Positions 50,223-58,188 of a stretch of DNA of 64,000 nucleotides are shown here, piece by piece. The DNA is from an uncultured Acidimicrobiaceae bacterium. GTDB lineage: Bacteria; Actinomycetota; Acidimicrobiia; Spongiisociales; UBA5794. The notes below the pieces were generated by a model. That model was not told the DNA's origin. It was given only the letters and a program-made list of their open reading frames with translations, and did no database searches. The stretch is taken from assembly GCA_947259365.1 (NCBI GenBank), contig CAMYMC010000030.1, positions 62,001-126,000 of the forward strand. The letters are read 5' to 3'. The position numbers and the translations under genes were made by a program. The first letter of the stretch is position 1, and the number at the start of each line of letters is the position of its first letter.

Positions 50223-50713
50223 GACCCGGCCCGCTCGGGTGATCGCCGCCGCGCCAAGGCACCGGCCAGGCCCCAGGCGGCGACGGCGGCGCCGACACCG
50301 GTGAGCACCCACGCCGGTCCAGTGAGAAGCCCGACGGCGGCGAGGGCGGCACCGGCGAGCACCCGGAGGCGGGTGTCGGCGGAGCCGGGACCGTTGATCG
50401 CGCCGACCCGTCCGTCGGCGACGGCGCGAAAGAGGTCGCGCACCTCGGCGGCGTTGCGGGTGCCGGTGATCCGACCGATTTCCGCTCCACCGTAGACACC
50501 GATGAGGGTCGGCGTCCCGAGAACCCCGAGGTCGCGGACCACCTCCGGCTCGCGCGACGCGTCGATGACGACGAGACGCACCGAGTCTTCGAACTCGCGC
50601 GCCGTTGCGTCGATGGCCGGCTGCATCGCCCGGCACGAGTGACACCACGGCGCCCGCACTTCGATCACCGTTGGCTCCCCGTGTGTCTCGACCGGACCGA
50701 TCATCGTTGCCAT
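50219..50713 (-). CDS. Thioredoxin-domain protein with C-terminal membrane segments
   Basis: 164 residues. The Trx fold has active site APWCHSCRAM (C24, C27), cis-Pro in LGVLGTPTLIGV and a GRITGTRNAAEVRDLF end. Two hydrophobic stretches follow (~122-158, LRVLAGAALAAVGLL and VLTGVGAAVAAWGLAGAL), so the C-terminus is probably in the membrane. ATG 50713 overlaps the DUF983 gene 3' end; ATG 50704 is an alternative. Couples to the sigma gene, hinting at thiol-redox control of that sigma factor. Confidence 0.85.
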   Translation of the reverse strand: MATMIGPVETHGEPTVIEVRAPWCHSCRAMQPAIDATAREFEDSVRLVVIDASREPEVVRDLGVLGTPTLIGVYGGAEIGRITGTRNAAEVRDLFRAVADGRVGAINGPGSADTRLRVLAGAALAAVGLLTGPAWVLTGVGAAVAAWGLAGALARRRSPERAGS

Positions 50714-51123
50714 CCGTCGCGAGGTGGGTCCCACCGCAACAGTATGCCGGTCTGCAGCAGCTTCGCCGCGGGGAGGCCGAGCACAGGAACGCCTACGGCG
50801 AGGACGACCGCCACCATGCCGACCGTCCACGGCACATCGGGGAACGTCACCACGAAGCCGGCGACCGCCCATCCCATGACGGTGAGGATCGTGACCCAGG
50901 TGTTGATCCACACGGCGGCGACCCAGCCGTGGCGATCGAAGTCGAGGCCGCAGCCGGGACACGACACCGCGAGCGTTGCCCAGGCACGCCAGATCCGCCC
51001 TTCACCGCAGCGAGGGCACCGGCGCCGTGCCACGGCGGCCACGACGGACGGGGCACGGCTCAGGCGAGGGAGCGGGGGCTCCCCCCTGGGAGCCCCCGCT
51101 CGACGATCGACTCGACCGCTCAC
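50701..51123 (-). CDS. DUF983 zinc-ribbon membrane protein
   Basis: 140 residues. A zinc ribbon RRRCPRCGEGRIWRAWATL...CPGCGLDF (CPxCG twice, ~35-60), followed by two membrane helices (WINTWVTILTVMGWAVAGFV, TVGMVAVVLAVGVPVLGLPA) and LLRWDPPRDGWQR. This is the DUF983 layout; function unknown, in some groups near cytochrome oxidase genes. Start is uncertain; GTG 51123 gives the shortest sensible N-terminus and lies 2 bases after the DUF2892 stop. Confidence 0.8.
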   Translation of the reverse strand: MSGRVDRRAGAPRGEPPLPRLSRAPSVVAAVARRRCPRCGEGRIWRAWATLAVSCPGCGLDFDRHGWVAAVWINTWVTILTVMGWAVAGFVVTFPDVPWTVGMVAVVLAVGVPVLGLPAAKLLQTGILLRWDPPRDGWQR

Positions 51124-51125
51124 GT

Positions 51126-51359
51126 TCAGGCAATCCCGACGAGCTCGTGATCCTTCGCGGTGTCGTTCGTGCGGAAACGGAACACCGCATACAGGGGGCA
51201 CCAGCCTGCGAGGCCCGTCGCCAGCGGCACGAAGCCGATGATCTTGAGGAACACGCCCCAGCCTCCCCCGACGGCGCCGCTCCAGCCCAGGGCGAGGAGG
51301 ACGACGCCGAGCACGACGCGAGCGGCTCGATCCCATCCCGCCTCGTTGATGTAGCGCAT
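51126..51359 (-). CDS. DUF2892 small membrane protein
   Basis: 77 residues: an N-terminal EAGWDRAARVVLGVVLLALG helix, second helix IIGFVPLATGLAGWCPLYAVF with the family-typical G-x-CPLY motif, and a hydrophilic end. DUF2892 domains accompany rhodanese/sulfur proteins such as YgaP and may insert in the membrane. GAAGGGAAG precedes the ATG. First gene of the leftward DUF2892-DUF983-Trx-sigma operon. Confidence 0.9.
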   Translation of the reverse strand: MRYINEAGWDRAARVVLGVVLLALGWSGAVGGGWGVFLKIIGFVPLATGLAGWCPLYAVFRFRTNDTAKDHELVGIA

Positions 51360-51512
51360 GATGACTTCCCTTCTGAGATCCTGAGATCTCGCTTCTTCTT
51401 TCCGTCACCACCTAGACGAACGAGGGGCGGGAATGGATACAAGGCCAGGTGGGAGGGGGGCCGCAACGCCCCGGGGACGGGGCGCGGGCGCCCGCCGCGA
51501 TGAACCCGACCG

Positions 51513-51518
51513 TAGAAT
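51513..51518 (+). promoter_or_regulatory. -10 element TAGAAT, leaderless start of a 16-codon ORF
   Basis: Near-consensus TAGAAT, 6 bases before ATG 51525. It drives the short ORF and, beyond it, the aminotransferase. Confidence 0.6.
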
Positions 51519-51524
51519 GAGCCC

Positions 51525-51575
51525 ATGACGGGAACTCCCCGGGACGCGCGCCGACACCTCTTCGCCTCGCCGTAG
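51525..51575 (+). CDS. Leaderless 16-codon upstream ORF (possible leader peptide)
   Basis: Encodes MTGTPRDARRHLFASP and ends with TAG at 51573-51575. It has no ribosome site but the -10 box is at leaderless distance, so ribosomes could load directly on the 5' end. Three Arg codons, a basic RDARRH core. Three bases after the stop begins a perfect hairpin (51579-51595). Leader-type control of the aminotransferase is an inference. Confidence 0.45.
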   Translation: MTGTPRDARRHLFASP

Positions 51576-51578
51576 GTG

Positions 51579-51595
51579 GGACGGCCAGGCCGTCC
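51579..51595 (+). promoter_or_regulatory. Hairpin between leader ORF and aminotransferase
   Basis: GGACGGC-CAG-GCCGTCC, a perfect 7-bp stem, 19 bases before the AAGGAGG ribosome site of the aminotransferase. Could act in attenuation or protect the transcript. Confidence 0.45.
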
Positions 51596-51625
51596 GCGGC
51601 ATCCGACCCGGTCAAGGAGGTTTTC

Positions 51626-52900
51626 ATGTCCCAGCTCACCGATCGATCCCGACACGTGATCGCGCCGACCCAGGCGTTCGACACCGATATCGAGGTCGTC
51701 GCCAGCGAGGGCAGCTGGGTCACCGACGCCACCGGGAAGCGGTACCTCGACTTCACGTGCGGCATCGCCGTCTCCAACCTGGGTCACCAGCACCCGCTCG
51801 TGAAGGCGGCGATCCTGGAGCAGATCGACAGCGTGTGGCATGCCGGAGGGGTCTTCTGGTACGAGTCGCTGGTACGCGCCGCCGAGCGGCTCCGCACCAT
51901 CACCCCCGAGGGCATCGACCAGTTCTTCTTCATGAACTCTGGAGCAGAGTCCGTCGAGGGAGCCGTCAAGCTCGCCCGCAAGACGACGGGGCGCCAGGGC
52001 GTCGTCGTGTTTCGCGGCGGATTCCACGGTAGGACGATGGGGTCGGTCAGCTACACGACGTCGACAGCGAAGTACCGCCAGGGGTACCACCCCCTCGTCG
52101 GCTCCGTTTTCGTTACGCCGTTCCCGCGGCCGTTCCGCTGGCAGATGACGCACGAGGACGCGACGGCGCGGGCCATCGACGAGCTCGATCTCATGTTCAA
52201 GCACGAGGTGACGCCCGCCGAGATCGCCTGCTTCCTCGTCGAGCCTCTCCAGGGCGAAGGCGGCTATTACCCGGCCGGGAAGGAGTTCCTCGAGCACCTG
52301 CGCGACGTCGCCGACCGGCACGGGATCCTGCTCGTCGTCGACGAGGTCCAGACGGGCTTCGGCCGCACCGGGGCGTGGTTCACGTCGGACGTCTACGACG
52401 TGCGCCCCGACGTCATGGTCATGGGCAAGGCCATCGCCAACGGCCTCCCCCTCTCGGCGTTCGGCGCGCCGGCCGAGCTGCTGGCGAAGTGGCCCCGCGG
52501 CTCGCACGGCACCACCTTTGGCGGCAACCCGATCTCGTGCGCTGCGGCGGCAGCCACGATCGAGGCACTCGCCGACGTGATCCCTCAGGTGCCGAAGCTG
52601 TCGACCCACGCGTTCGAACGCTGGGAAGAGCTGCAGCTTCGGCACCGGGCGATCGGCGACGTGCGCGGGCTGGGGCTCATGATCGGAGTCGAGTTGGTCG
52701 GCGACGACGGCCACGAGCCCGACGCGGACGCGTTCGCCCACATCTCCGCGTTCGCCAAACAAGAAGGGATGCTCATCCTCCCCTGCGGGCCCGACGGCAA
52801 CATCATCAGATTCATCCCGCCGCTCACGGTGTCGACCGAGGACCTCGACCTCGGCATCGACATCCTCGACCGGGCACTCGGCGACCTCGAAGAGCGCTGA
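51626..52900 (+). CDS. Class III aminotransferase (GABA/ornithine-type)
   Basis: 424-residue PLP enzyme, GabT-like: GKRYLDFTCGIAVSNLGHQH (~32), FMNSGAESVEGAVKLARKTT (~104), FHGRTMGSVSYTTS (~133), LVVDEVQTGFGRTGAWF (~238) with the cofactor Asp, PLP-lysine in VMGKAIANGLPLSAF (~272) and GTTFGGNPISCAAA (~297). It moves an omega-amino group, likely of 4-aminobutyrate or a related diamine, onto 2-oxoglutarate; ornithine or acetylornithine remain possible. AAGGAGG precedes the ATG. Preceded by a leader ORF and hairpin. Confidence 0.93.
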   Translation: MSQLTDRSRHVIAPTQAFDTDIEVVASEGSWVTDATGKRYLDFTCGIAVSNLGHQHPLVKAAILEQIDSVWHAGGVFWYESLVRAAERLRTITPEGIDQFFFMNSGAESVEGAVKLARKTTGRQGVVVFRGGFHGRTMGSVSYTTSTAKYRQGYHPLVGSVFVTPFPRPFRWQMTHEDATARAIDELDLMFKHEVTPAEIACFLVEPLQGEGGYYPAGKEFLEHLRDVADRHGILLVVDEVQTGFGRTGAWFTSDVYDVRPDVMVMGKAIANGLPLSAFGAPAELLAKWPRGSHGTTFGGNPISCAAAAATIEALADVIPQVPKLSTHAFERWEELQLRHRAIGDVRGLGLMIGVELVGDDGHEPDADAFAHISAFAKQEGMLILPCGPDGNIIRFIPPLTVSTEDLDLGIDILDRALGDLEER

Positions 52901-52917
52901 GGCCCGCAGGGGCCGGC

Positions 52918-53739
52918 TCAGCCCGCGGGCAACCCGAGGGCGGTGGCAAAACCGTCGATACTCGCCGCCCAGCCGTCGGCACCGAGCGTAGAGGCGGCCG
53001 CGGCGTCAGGGACCATCTCCCCTCCGGCGAAGACCGGAACGTCCGGCCTCGCCCTCTTCACGCTCGCGATCGTCTCGGCCGCGGCAACCTCGCCACCGGC
53101 GGTGGTCGCAGAGACGGCGACGGCAACGACACCGTCTGTTGTTGCCGTCGCCGCGGCAAACGCCGCTGCCGGAAGATCACACCCGAGGTCGACGACCTCG
53201 AAGCCACAGGCCCGCAACAGGTCGGCGGCCATCGACACCACGAGGCCGTGCCGCTCGCCGGCCGCCGTTCCGATCACGATGGTGCCCTTGGGTCGTCCCC
53301 TGCGGACCATGCCGTGGCCGAGGCGCCCGATGAGTTTGGCGGCGACCGCGCTCGCCCGGTGCTCGTCGGCGATGTCGAGCTCTCCTGTTGCCCACCTCCG
53401 CCCGATGCTGCGCATCGCCGCAGCGACAAGCTCGGTGTAGACGCCAGAGGCGGAGAGACCGCCGCCCATCGCGGCCTCCACGACCCGCCACGAGCCCGTC
53501 AGGTCCCCGGCGACAAGGCGCGCCTCGAGGCGCTCCGCCCATGGGGCACCCTTCCTCCGATCACCTCTCGGTCCGCGCGCCGAAGAGGCGAAGTCGCGGA
53601 GGTCGGCCTCGGTGATGCTCCACGACGATCCCTGCTTCGTCGCCGGGAGGAGGCCGAGCCGGACATACCGGTAGGCCGTCATGTAATGGACGCCGAGGCG
53701 GTCCGACACCTCTTGGAGGGACAGGTCGCTCCTCCCCAT
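52918..53739 (-). CDS. B12-binding transcriptional regulator, CarH-like photoreceptor
   Basis: 273 residues. Residues 5-50 form an excisionase-type helix-turn-helix (LSLQEVSDRLGVHYMTAYRY), not a long MerR domain. A helical B12-binding cap follows with W116-x9-E126-H127 (RRWATGELDIADEH), the motif that covers adenosylcobalamin in CarH photoreceptors. The Rossmann B12 domain begins GTIVIGTAAGERHGLVVSMA, with E162-x-H164 as candidate lower-axial ligand, although the usual ExHxxG glycine is Val here. It should bind DNA in the dark and be released by light or B12 loss. Sits behind a palindrome-bearing promoter (54040-54068), suggesting autoregulation. Confidence 0.82.
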   Translation of the reverse strand: MGRSDLSLQEVSDRLGVHYMTAYRYVRLGLLPATKQGSSWSITEADLRDFASSARGPRGDRRKGAPWAERLEARLVAGDLTGSWRVVEAAMGGGLSASGVYTELVAAAMRSIGRRWATGELDIADEHRASAVAAKLIGRLGHGMVRRGRPKGTIVIGTAAGERHGLVVSMAADLLRACGFEVVDLGCDLPAAAFAAATATTDGVVAVAVSATTAGGEVAAAETIASVKRARPDVPVFAGGEMVPDAAAASTLGADGWAASIDGFATALGLPAG

Positions 53740-53744
53740 ACGGC

Positions 53745-53951
53745 TCAGGCGCCCCTCGGTTCGCGGTCCTCGGCGAGCACGCCGCGTAGGCGCGGATAGC
53801 TCACCGGACGGTGCTCGAAACAGAACTCGGAGCGGTTGTATCTGGAGATCACGGTCGTGCACCCGTCCCTGAAGCAGACCCGACCGGCCTCGAAGCTCTT
53901 GGGCCTGCGGGAACGTCTGCCTGGTCGTGCCGCCCGCATCGATTCGGCCAT
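53745..53951 (-). CDS. Small zinc-finger-like protein
   Basis: 68 residues, basic. Candidate zinc ligands C26, C31, C44 and H47 (VCFRDGCTTVISRYNRSEFC then FEH) make one treble-clef or knuckle. No known family named. It lies 5 bases upstream of the CarH-like gene in the same operon, so the two are co-expressed; it may be a co-regulator. ATG 53951 preceded by a weak purine-rich sequence; a longer frame exists upstream but crosses the promoter. Confidence 0.65.
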   Translation of the reverse strand: MAESMRAARPGRRSRRPKSFEAGRVCFRDGCTTVISRYNRSEFCFEHRPVSYPRLRGVLAEDREPRGA

Positions 53952-54039
53952 GGTGGTTCTCGCTCTCGCCTGAGGCCGGTCGCTGCCGGCAGCCGCCGGC
54001 GTGGCACCCGCTCTCGGGTCTCGGCAACTGGTGATCGAT

Positions 54040-54068
54040 CTTTTTAGCACTAAAACTGACCATGTCAA
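54040..54068 (-). promoter_or_regulatory. Strong promoter overlapped by AT-rich palindrome (candidate CarH operator)
   Basis: Reading left, a perfect -35 TTGACA (54063-54068) and -10 TAAAAA (54041-54046) are 16 bases apart. TTTTAG-CA-CTAAAA (54042-54055) is a perfect inverted repeat across the spacer and -10. This is the most AT-rich patch nearby. Binding there would block RNA polymerase, as CarH does at its own promoters. Confidence 0.65.
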
Positions 54069-54129
54069 GGGCGGGTGACGGCGATCGAGGCCCACGGGGA
54101 GAGGCCTGACGAACTCGGATGGTTCGGCG

Positions 54130-55617
54130 TCAGGCCCGCGAATGCGGCTTCGGCCGCCCCTCACCGGGTACGGCGATGGCGGCGACTGCGGCCACGAGCG
54201 CGAGATACACGAGCCAGTCCCCGAGCCGGGTGTACAACGTCGGCGCACCGCTGCGGAACGTCACCCGTCCCACGATGACGGCCTCGGTGAGGATGTCGGT
54301 CCTGTCCCCGACGCCGCCGTCGGCGCCCACGAATGCCGACTTGCCGGTGATCGCGGCGTGGACGAGATCCTGGCCCACCGCCGCAGCGTTCACCCGCGTG
54401 AGGCCGATGAGCTGATCGCTCGGCAGCCAGCTGCTGGCTCCGTAACTGCTCTCGTTCGTCGCAACGACCATGAGACCGGCGCCCGCTCTCGCTTCGGAGC
54501 GGACGAGCCGGGAGAACGCTCCCTCGAACGAGATGACCGAGCCGATGACTCCGCGCGGCGTCGGGAACACGGTGGCCTCGTCGCCGCGCACCATGTCGCG
54601 GGGGACCCGGTCGAGCTCGGGGATGAAGTCGAGCAACTCCCGGAACGGGACGTACTCCCCGAACGGGACCGGATGCCGCTTGCGGTACTCGCCGGCGAAG
54701 TCTCCCGTCGGAGCGTAGACCCGGTTGACGTTGAGAAACTCGTCCTCGCCGACGTCCACCCGCCTCGTGCCGGACACGAGCAGGTAGGCCCCGAGGCGGC
54801 GCGCCTCACTCTTGAGTGCTCCCTCGACGTCGGGGTTGCCGACCGGCTCGAAGGGTGTCCCCAACGAGTTCTCCGGCCAGACGACGAGGTCGACTTCGGC
54901 TTCGGGGATGTCCTGGGTGAGGGCGAGGTGGCGCTCGTAGATCCTCTGGTTCTCGTTCTGGCATCGCGTCGCCGGGCAGGGTGAGCCCCCCTGGACGATG
55001 GCGACCGTCATCGTGTCTCCGTCCGGTCGAGGCGGGAAGAGCCCCCCGGCGAGCACGAGGAGCAGGATCACGACGGCAGGGTCGACCAGGAGGCGCCAGT
55101 TCGCCCGATCCTCGATGGTGAGCACGATTCCGACGGCGAAGGCGACGGACAGCAAGGACCAGCCCGAGGGGCCGACCCACTGCACCGAGCCGATGAAGCC
55201 GGGCACCCCGCCGGTGGCAAACCCCAGCATCCCCCAGGGGAAGCCCCCGAACGGCACGGTCGCCCTCGCCAGCTCCCACAAGCCCCAGGCGCCGACGGTG
55301 ACGAGCAGGAACCGCAGGGGCGGCCAGACGCGGAACATCCAGATGACGAGCCCGAGCCCCGCGGACGTCGCCGCGAGCCAGATCGTGAGGGGGAACCACG
55401 CCACGGCGCCGAGCACGAACACCCACCACAGCATGGTGCCGAAGAAGGCGAATCCGAAGAGGAACCCGGCTGCGACGGCGCCGGATGCGCGGTCGATTCG
55501 TCGCAGCCCCCACACGAGCGGTGCGGGAGCCGCGAGGCCCAGGAACCCCCAGTCGAGCGGGGGGAAAGAGGCCCACATGAGGAACGCGCCGGCGAGCGCA
55601 GCGATGTAGGGCGCCAT
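54130..55617 (-). CDS. lnt: Apolipoprotein N-acyltransferase-like protein
   Basis: 495 residues: about seven N-terminal membrane helices (~1-205) and a periplasmic nitrilase domain. The catalytic Glu lies in VVWPENSLGTPF and the Lys in RKRHPVPFGEYVPF, but the nucleophile position, normally a Cys in ICYE/CFE, reads VISFEGAF with Ser363 (codon TCG). Either Ser acts as nucleophile, the enzyme is inactive, or it has another role. Start ATG 55617, with TAACCT 10 bases upstream. Lies 62 bases upstream of the CarH operon promoter. Confidence 0.88.
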   Translation of the reverse strand: MAPYIAALAGAFLMWASFPPLDWGFLGLAAPAPLVWGLRRIDRASGAVAAGFLFGFAFFGTMLWWVFVLGAVAWFPLTIWLAATSAGLGLVIWMFRVWPPLRFLLVTVGAWGLWELARATVPFGGFPWGMLGFATGGVPGFIGSVQWVGPSGWSLLSVAFAVGIVLTIEDRANWRLLVDPAVVILLLVLAGGLFPPRPDGDTMTVAIVQGGSPCPATRCQNENQRIYERHLALTQDIPEAEVDLVVWPENSLGTPFEPVGNPDVEGALKSEARRLGAYLLVSGTRRVDVGEDEFLNVNRVYAPTGDFAGEYRKRHPVPFGEYVPFRELLDFIPELDRVPRDMVRGDEATVFPTPRGVIGSVISFEGAFSRLVRSEARAGAGLMVVATNESSYGASSWLPSDQLIGLTRVNAAAVGQDLVHAAITGKSAFVGADGGVGDRTDILTEAVIVGRVTFRSGAPTLYTRLGDWLVYLALVAAVAAIAVPGEGRPKPHSRA

Positions 55618-55668
55618 TGAGGCGACGAGGTTACCGTCTGGTGGGCGTCTGCTCGCTGTCGGCCGGCC

Positions 55669-57024
55669 TCACATCGAGACGAGGTCGAGGGCGCCGAGGG
55701 CATGCAGGGACACCGAGATCGCCGCCATCGCCCAGAAGGCGCGCATGATGCGCGGTCGCGCCGCTACCCAGCGGTCGTAGGCGAGGAAGAGAAGCGGTGC
55801 CGCGGCGGTGAGGGCCTCGAGGGGATAGCGGTAGGCGAAGAAGCCGGCGCCCCCGGAGAACCGGTTCGCCTTGTAATGCAGGAGCAGGTAGACGACTCCG
55901 CCGATCGCGGCGCCCCTCGCCCACGCCGGCGCAACCCGCCACGCCGCCCGGACTCCCGGGGCCAGAACGAGGAGGAACGGCGACCACAACAGCACTCCCC
56001 TCGTCGCCGAGAAGAGCCCGAGGAAGACGTTACGGGCGTATCCGATGAGGTCGCCGCTGAGGGCGTTGTCGGTGAACGACGCCCCGTAGCCGCCCGAGAT
56101 CGACCACGCGCCGAAAACCCAGCGGTTGTAGCCGACGACGGCGGCGAGGCCGAGGAGCGCACCGGCACCGATGACGAGCGCGGGGCGGAGCGAACGTCGA
56201 CGAATCGTCTCGGCGAGTCCGGTGCCGGCCGCGATGAGCGCGGTCGGGGGCCGGGTGAGGATCGCGGCGCCGAAGGCGAGCCCGGATGCGGCGGGGAAGG
56301 TCGCGGCAAAGGCGACACCGAGCGCGATCCAGGCCATGGCTGGGCCGTGCTGCCACAACTGATCCGCCGCCACCGACCACGCCGACGTTCCCAGCCCTGC
56401 GAGATAGGCGGCGGCGAGGGCACCCTGGGGCGAGGCGCCGGCCCGGCGAAAGGCGATCCCGAGCGAAGCCATGGCGATCGCCACGGCGAGAGCGGCGACG
56501 ATGGCGGCAGGGCCGAGCGGGGGGACGAGGACATCGATGGGCGCCACGTCCGGTCGATTGGAGCCCACGACGGTGACGACCTCGGCATCCTCGGGCCACA
56601 CCGAGTAGAGCGGGGCGGCGACGAGCGCAGCCCCCGGCGGGTATTGGCTCGCCACGCCATCCTCGGCGGGGACGATCCACCCCAGGTTGCGGAAGTAGTC
56701 GGGATCGGCGAGGGCGGTGTGGTCCTCGAGGAGCACCGTGCCGTCGGTGCCGAGCTTCCAAGCGGGCAGCACGGTGGAGAACGCATCGATGTGATACGGC
56801 TGGGACCAGGTCGCGGTGAGCAGGTAGAGAACGAGCAGCGGTCCGGCGATGGCGGCGAAGAGCCTGCGGTCGGTGGCGGTGAGGGCGCGGAAGAGCTTCC
56901 CGGCCCCTCCAGCCGCAGCGGAGTCGACTCGTTGCGTCGTTCCGGTCACCTCGGACGCGGGGCCGAGCCGAATCCGCGCGCTGCGACCCAAACCAGCGTG
57001 GAAGTCCTCACGCGTCGAGGGCAT
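55669..57024 (-). CDS. Polytopic membrane protein, GT39-like glycosyltransferase candidate
   Basis: 451 residues with 10-12 hydrophobic helices. The first loop after the opening helix (LFAAIAGPLLVLYLLTATWS) carries acidic residues (HIDAFSTVLPAWKLG, DPDYFRNLGWIVPAEDGVAS, QYPPGAAL), the layout of GT-C enzymes such as PMT/ArnT-like GT39. Donor would be a lipid-linked sugar. Overlaps the aminotransferase gene by 17 bases if ATG 57024 is used; GTG 56949 is an alternative start with a shorter N-terminus. Confidence 0.7.
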   Translation of the reverse strand: MPSTREDFHAGLGRSARIRLGPASEVTGTTQRVDSAAAGGAGKLFRALTATDRRLFAAIAGPLLVLYLLTATWSQPYHIDAFSTVLPAWKLGTDGTVLLEDHTALADPDYFRNLGWIVPAEDGVASQYPPGAALVAAPLYSVWPEDAEVVTVVGSNRPDVAPIDVLVPPLGPAAIVAALAVAIAMASLGIAFRRAGASPQGALAAAYLAGLGTSAWSVAADQLWQHGPAMAWIALGVAFAATFPAASGLAFGAAILTRPPTALIAAGTGLAETIRRRSLRPALVIGAGALLGLAAVVGYNRWVFGAWSISGGYGASFTDNALSGDLIGYARNVFLGLFSATRGVLLWSPFLLVLAPGVRAAWRVAPAWARGAAIGGVVYLLLHYKANRFSGGAGFFAYRYPLEALTAAAPLLFLAYDRWVAARPRIMRAFWAMAAISVSLHALGALDLVSM

Positions 57025-58105
57025 TCTGCAGCGCCCCCGCGATGTGCTCGAGGTCGGCTTCGGCCAGTTTGGGGTGGACCGGCAGGGAGAGGACTTGGTC
57101 TGCCGCCAGAGCTGCTCGCGGAGTCGGATCCATGACGACGAGTTCGTGTGCGGCAAAACACTCATAACCGTTGACGAGCCTCGGGTAGTAGATGCCCGTG
57201 TCTATCCCCGCCTTGCGAAGGCGATCGACCACTCGCAGCCGTTTCTCTGCCGTCGAGCCATCGAGCCGCACCGTGTACTGGTGGTAGACGTGAAAACGAC
57301 CTTCCGGCTCACTCGGCACGGTGAGACCCGGAGTGCCCTGGAGCGCATGCGTGAGCCTCCTCGCGTTGTCTCGTCGTCGCGAGGTCGACTCTGCCAAGCG
57401 TCGCATCTGCGGGATGCCGATGGCAGCCTGCACATCCGTCAGGCGGAAGTTGAACCCCGTCATCGCATAGTCGTAACGGGCGCGCATACCTTGATTCCTG
57501 AGAAGTCGTATCCGCTCGGCGACGTCGGGGTCACTCGTGGTGACCATGCCTCCCTCGCCCGTCGAGACGTTCTTCGTCGCATAGAGCGAGAAGCACCCGA
57601 CGCCGTAGCTGCCCACCGGTCTGGTCCCGACCGCTGCTCCGACCGCCTGGGCTGCGTCCTCGACGATACGAAGCCCGCGCTCGGATGCGACCGCTTCGAG
57701 TCTGCCCATGTCGGCTGGGCAACCGTACAGGTGGATTGGGAGGATCGCCTTCGTGCGCTCGTTGCAGATCGCCGCGACGGAATCCGGATCGATCGTGAAA
57801 CCCTCCCCGATATCGGCAAACCGCGCAGTCGCACCGCTCGCGAGAATCGCGTTGAGTGTGGCCACGAACGTGAACGGCGACGTGATGACCTCGTCGCCAG
57901 GCTCCAGATCGAGCGCCTCGAGAGCGAGAAAGAGCGCAGCCGTTCCGGAGCTCACCGCGACCGCATGGTCGGTGCCGGCCGCCTCTGCGAAAAGAGCCTC
58001 GAGTTCCTCCACTTTCGGGCCCTGTGCCAGGTGACCCGATCGAAGGACGGCATCGACCAGTCGTCGCGCTTCGACGCCAACATCCACTGCACTGATGGGG
58101 ATCAC
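57008..58105 (-). CDS. DegT/DnrJ/EryC1 sugar aminotransferase (WbpE/WlbC-like)
   Basis: PLP enzyme that aminates a keto sugar nucleotide. 365 residues: VIPISAVDVGVEARRLVDAV start, AVSSGTAALFLALEAL (~51), ITSPFTFVATLNAIL, VEDAAQAVGA (~155), PLP-Lys in FSLYATKNVSTGEGGM (~182), MTGFNFRLTDVQAAIG and the C-terminal YHQYTVRLDG. GTG 58105 has GGAGGCG about 10 bases upstream; GTG 58123 is an alternative. With the dehydrogenases and acetyltransferase nearby it fits 3-amination of UDP-3-keto-GlcNAcA. Confidence 0.92.
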   Translation of the reverse strand: MIPISAVDVGVEARRLVDAVLRSGHLAQGPKVEELEALFAEAAGTDHAVAVSSGTAALFLALEALDLEPGDEVITSPFTFVATLNAILASGATARFADIGEGFTIDPDSVAAICNERTKAILPIHLYGCPADMGRLEAVASERGLRIVEDAAQAVGAAVGTRPVGSYGVGCFSLYATKNVSTGEGGMVTTSDPDVAERIRLLRNQGMRARYDYAMTGFNFRLTDVQAAIGIPQMRRLAESTSRRRDNARRLTHALQGTPGLTVPSEPEGRFHVYHQYTVRLDGSTAEKRLRVVDRLRKAGIDTGIYYPRLVNGYECFAAHELVVMDPTPRAALAADQVLSLPVHPKLAEADLEHIAGALQNALDA

Positions 58106-58188
58106 GTCGTGTTTCGCCTCCACGGAGTCATTCTTCGGACCCGCCGCGCCGGTTCTTTCGCGGTTCCGCCGGTGCCGACCACGCTCCG

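Noticed and set aside
57008-57024. Overlap of the GT39-like gene with the aminotransferase gene taken as a frameshift
   Set aside because: Both proteins are complete; the short overlap fits translational coupling, and a later GTG start would remove it.
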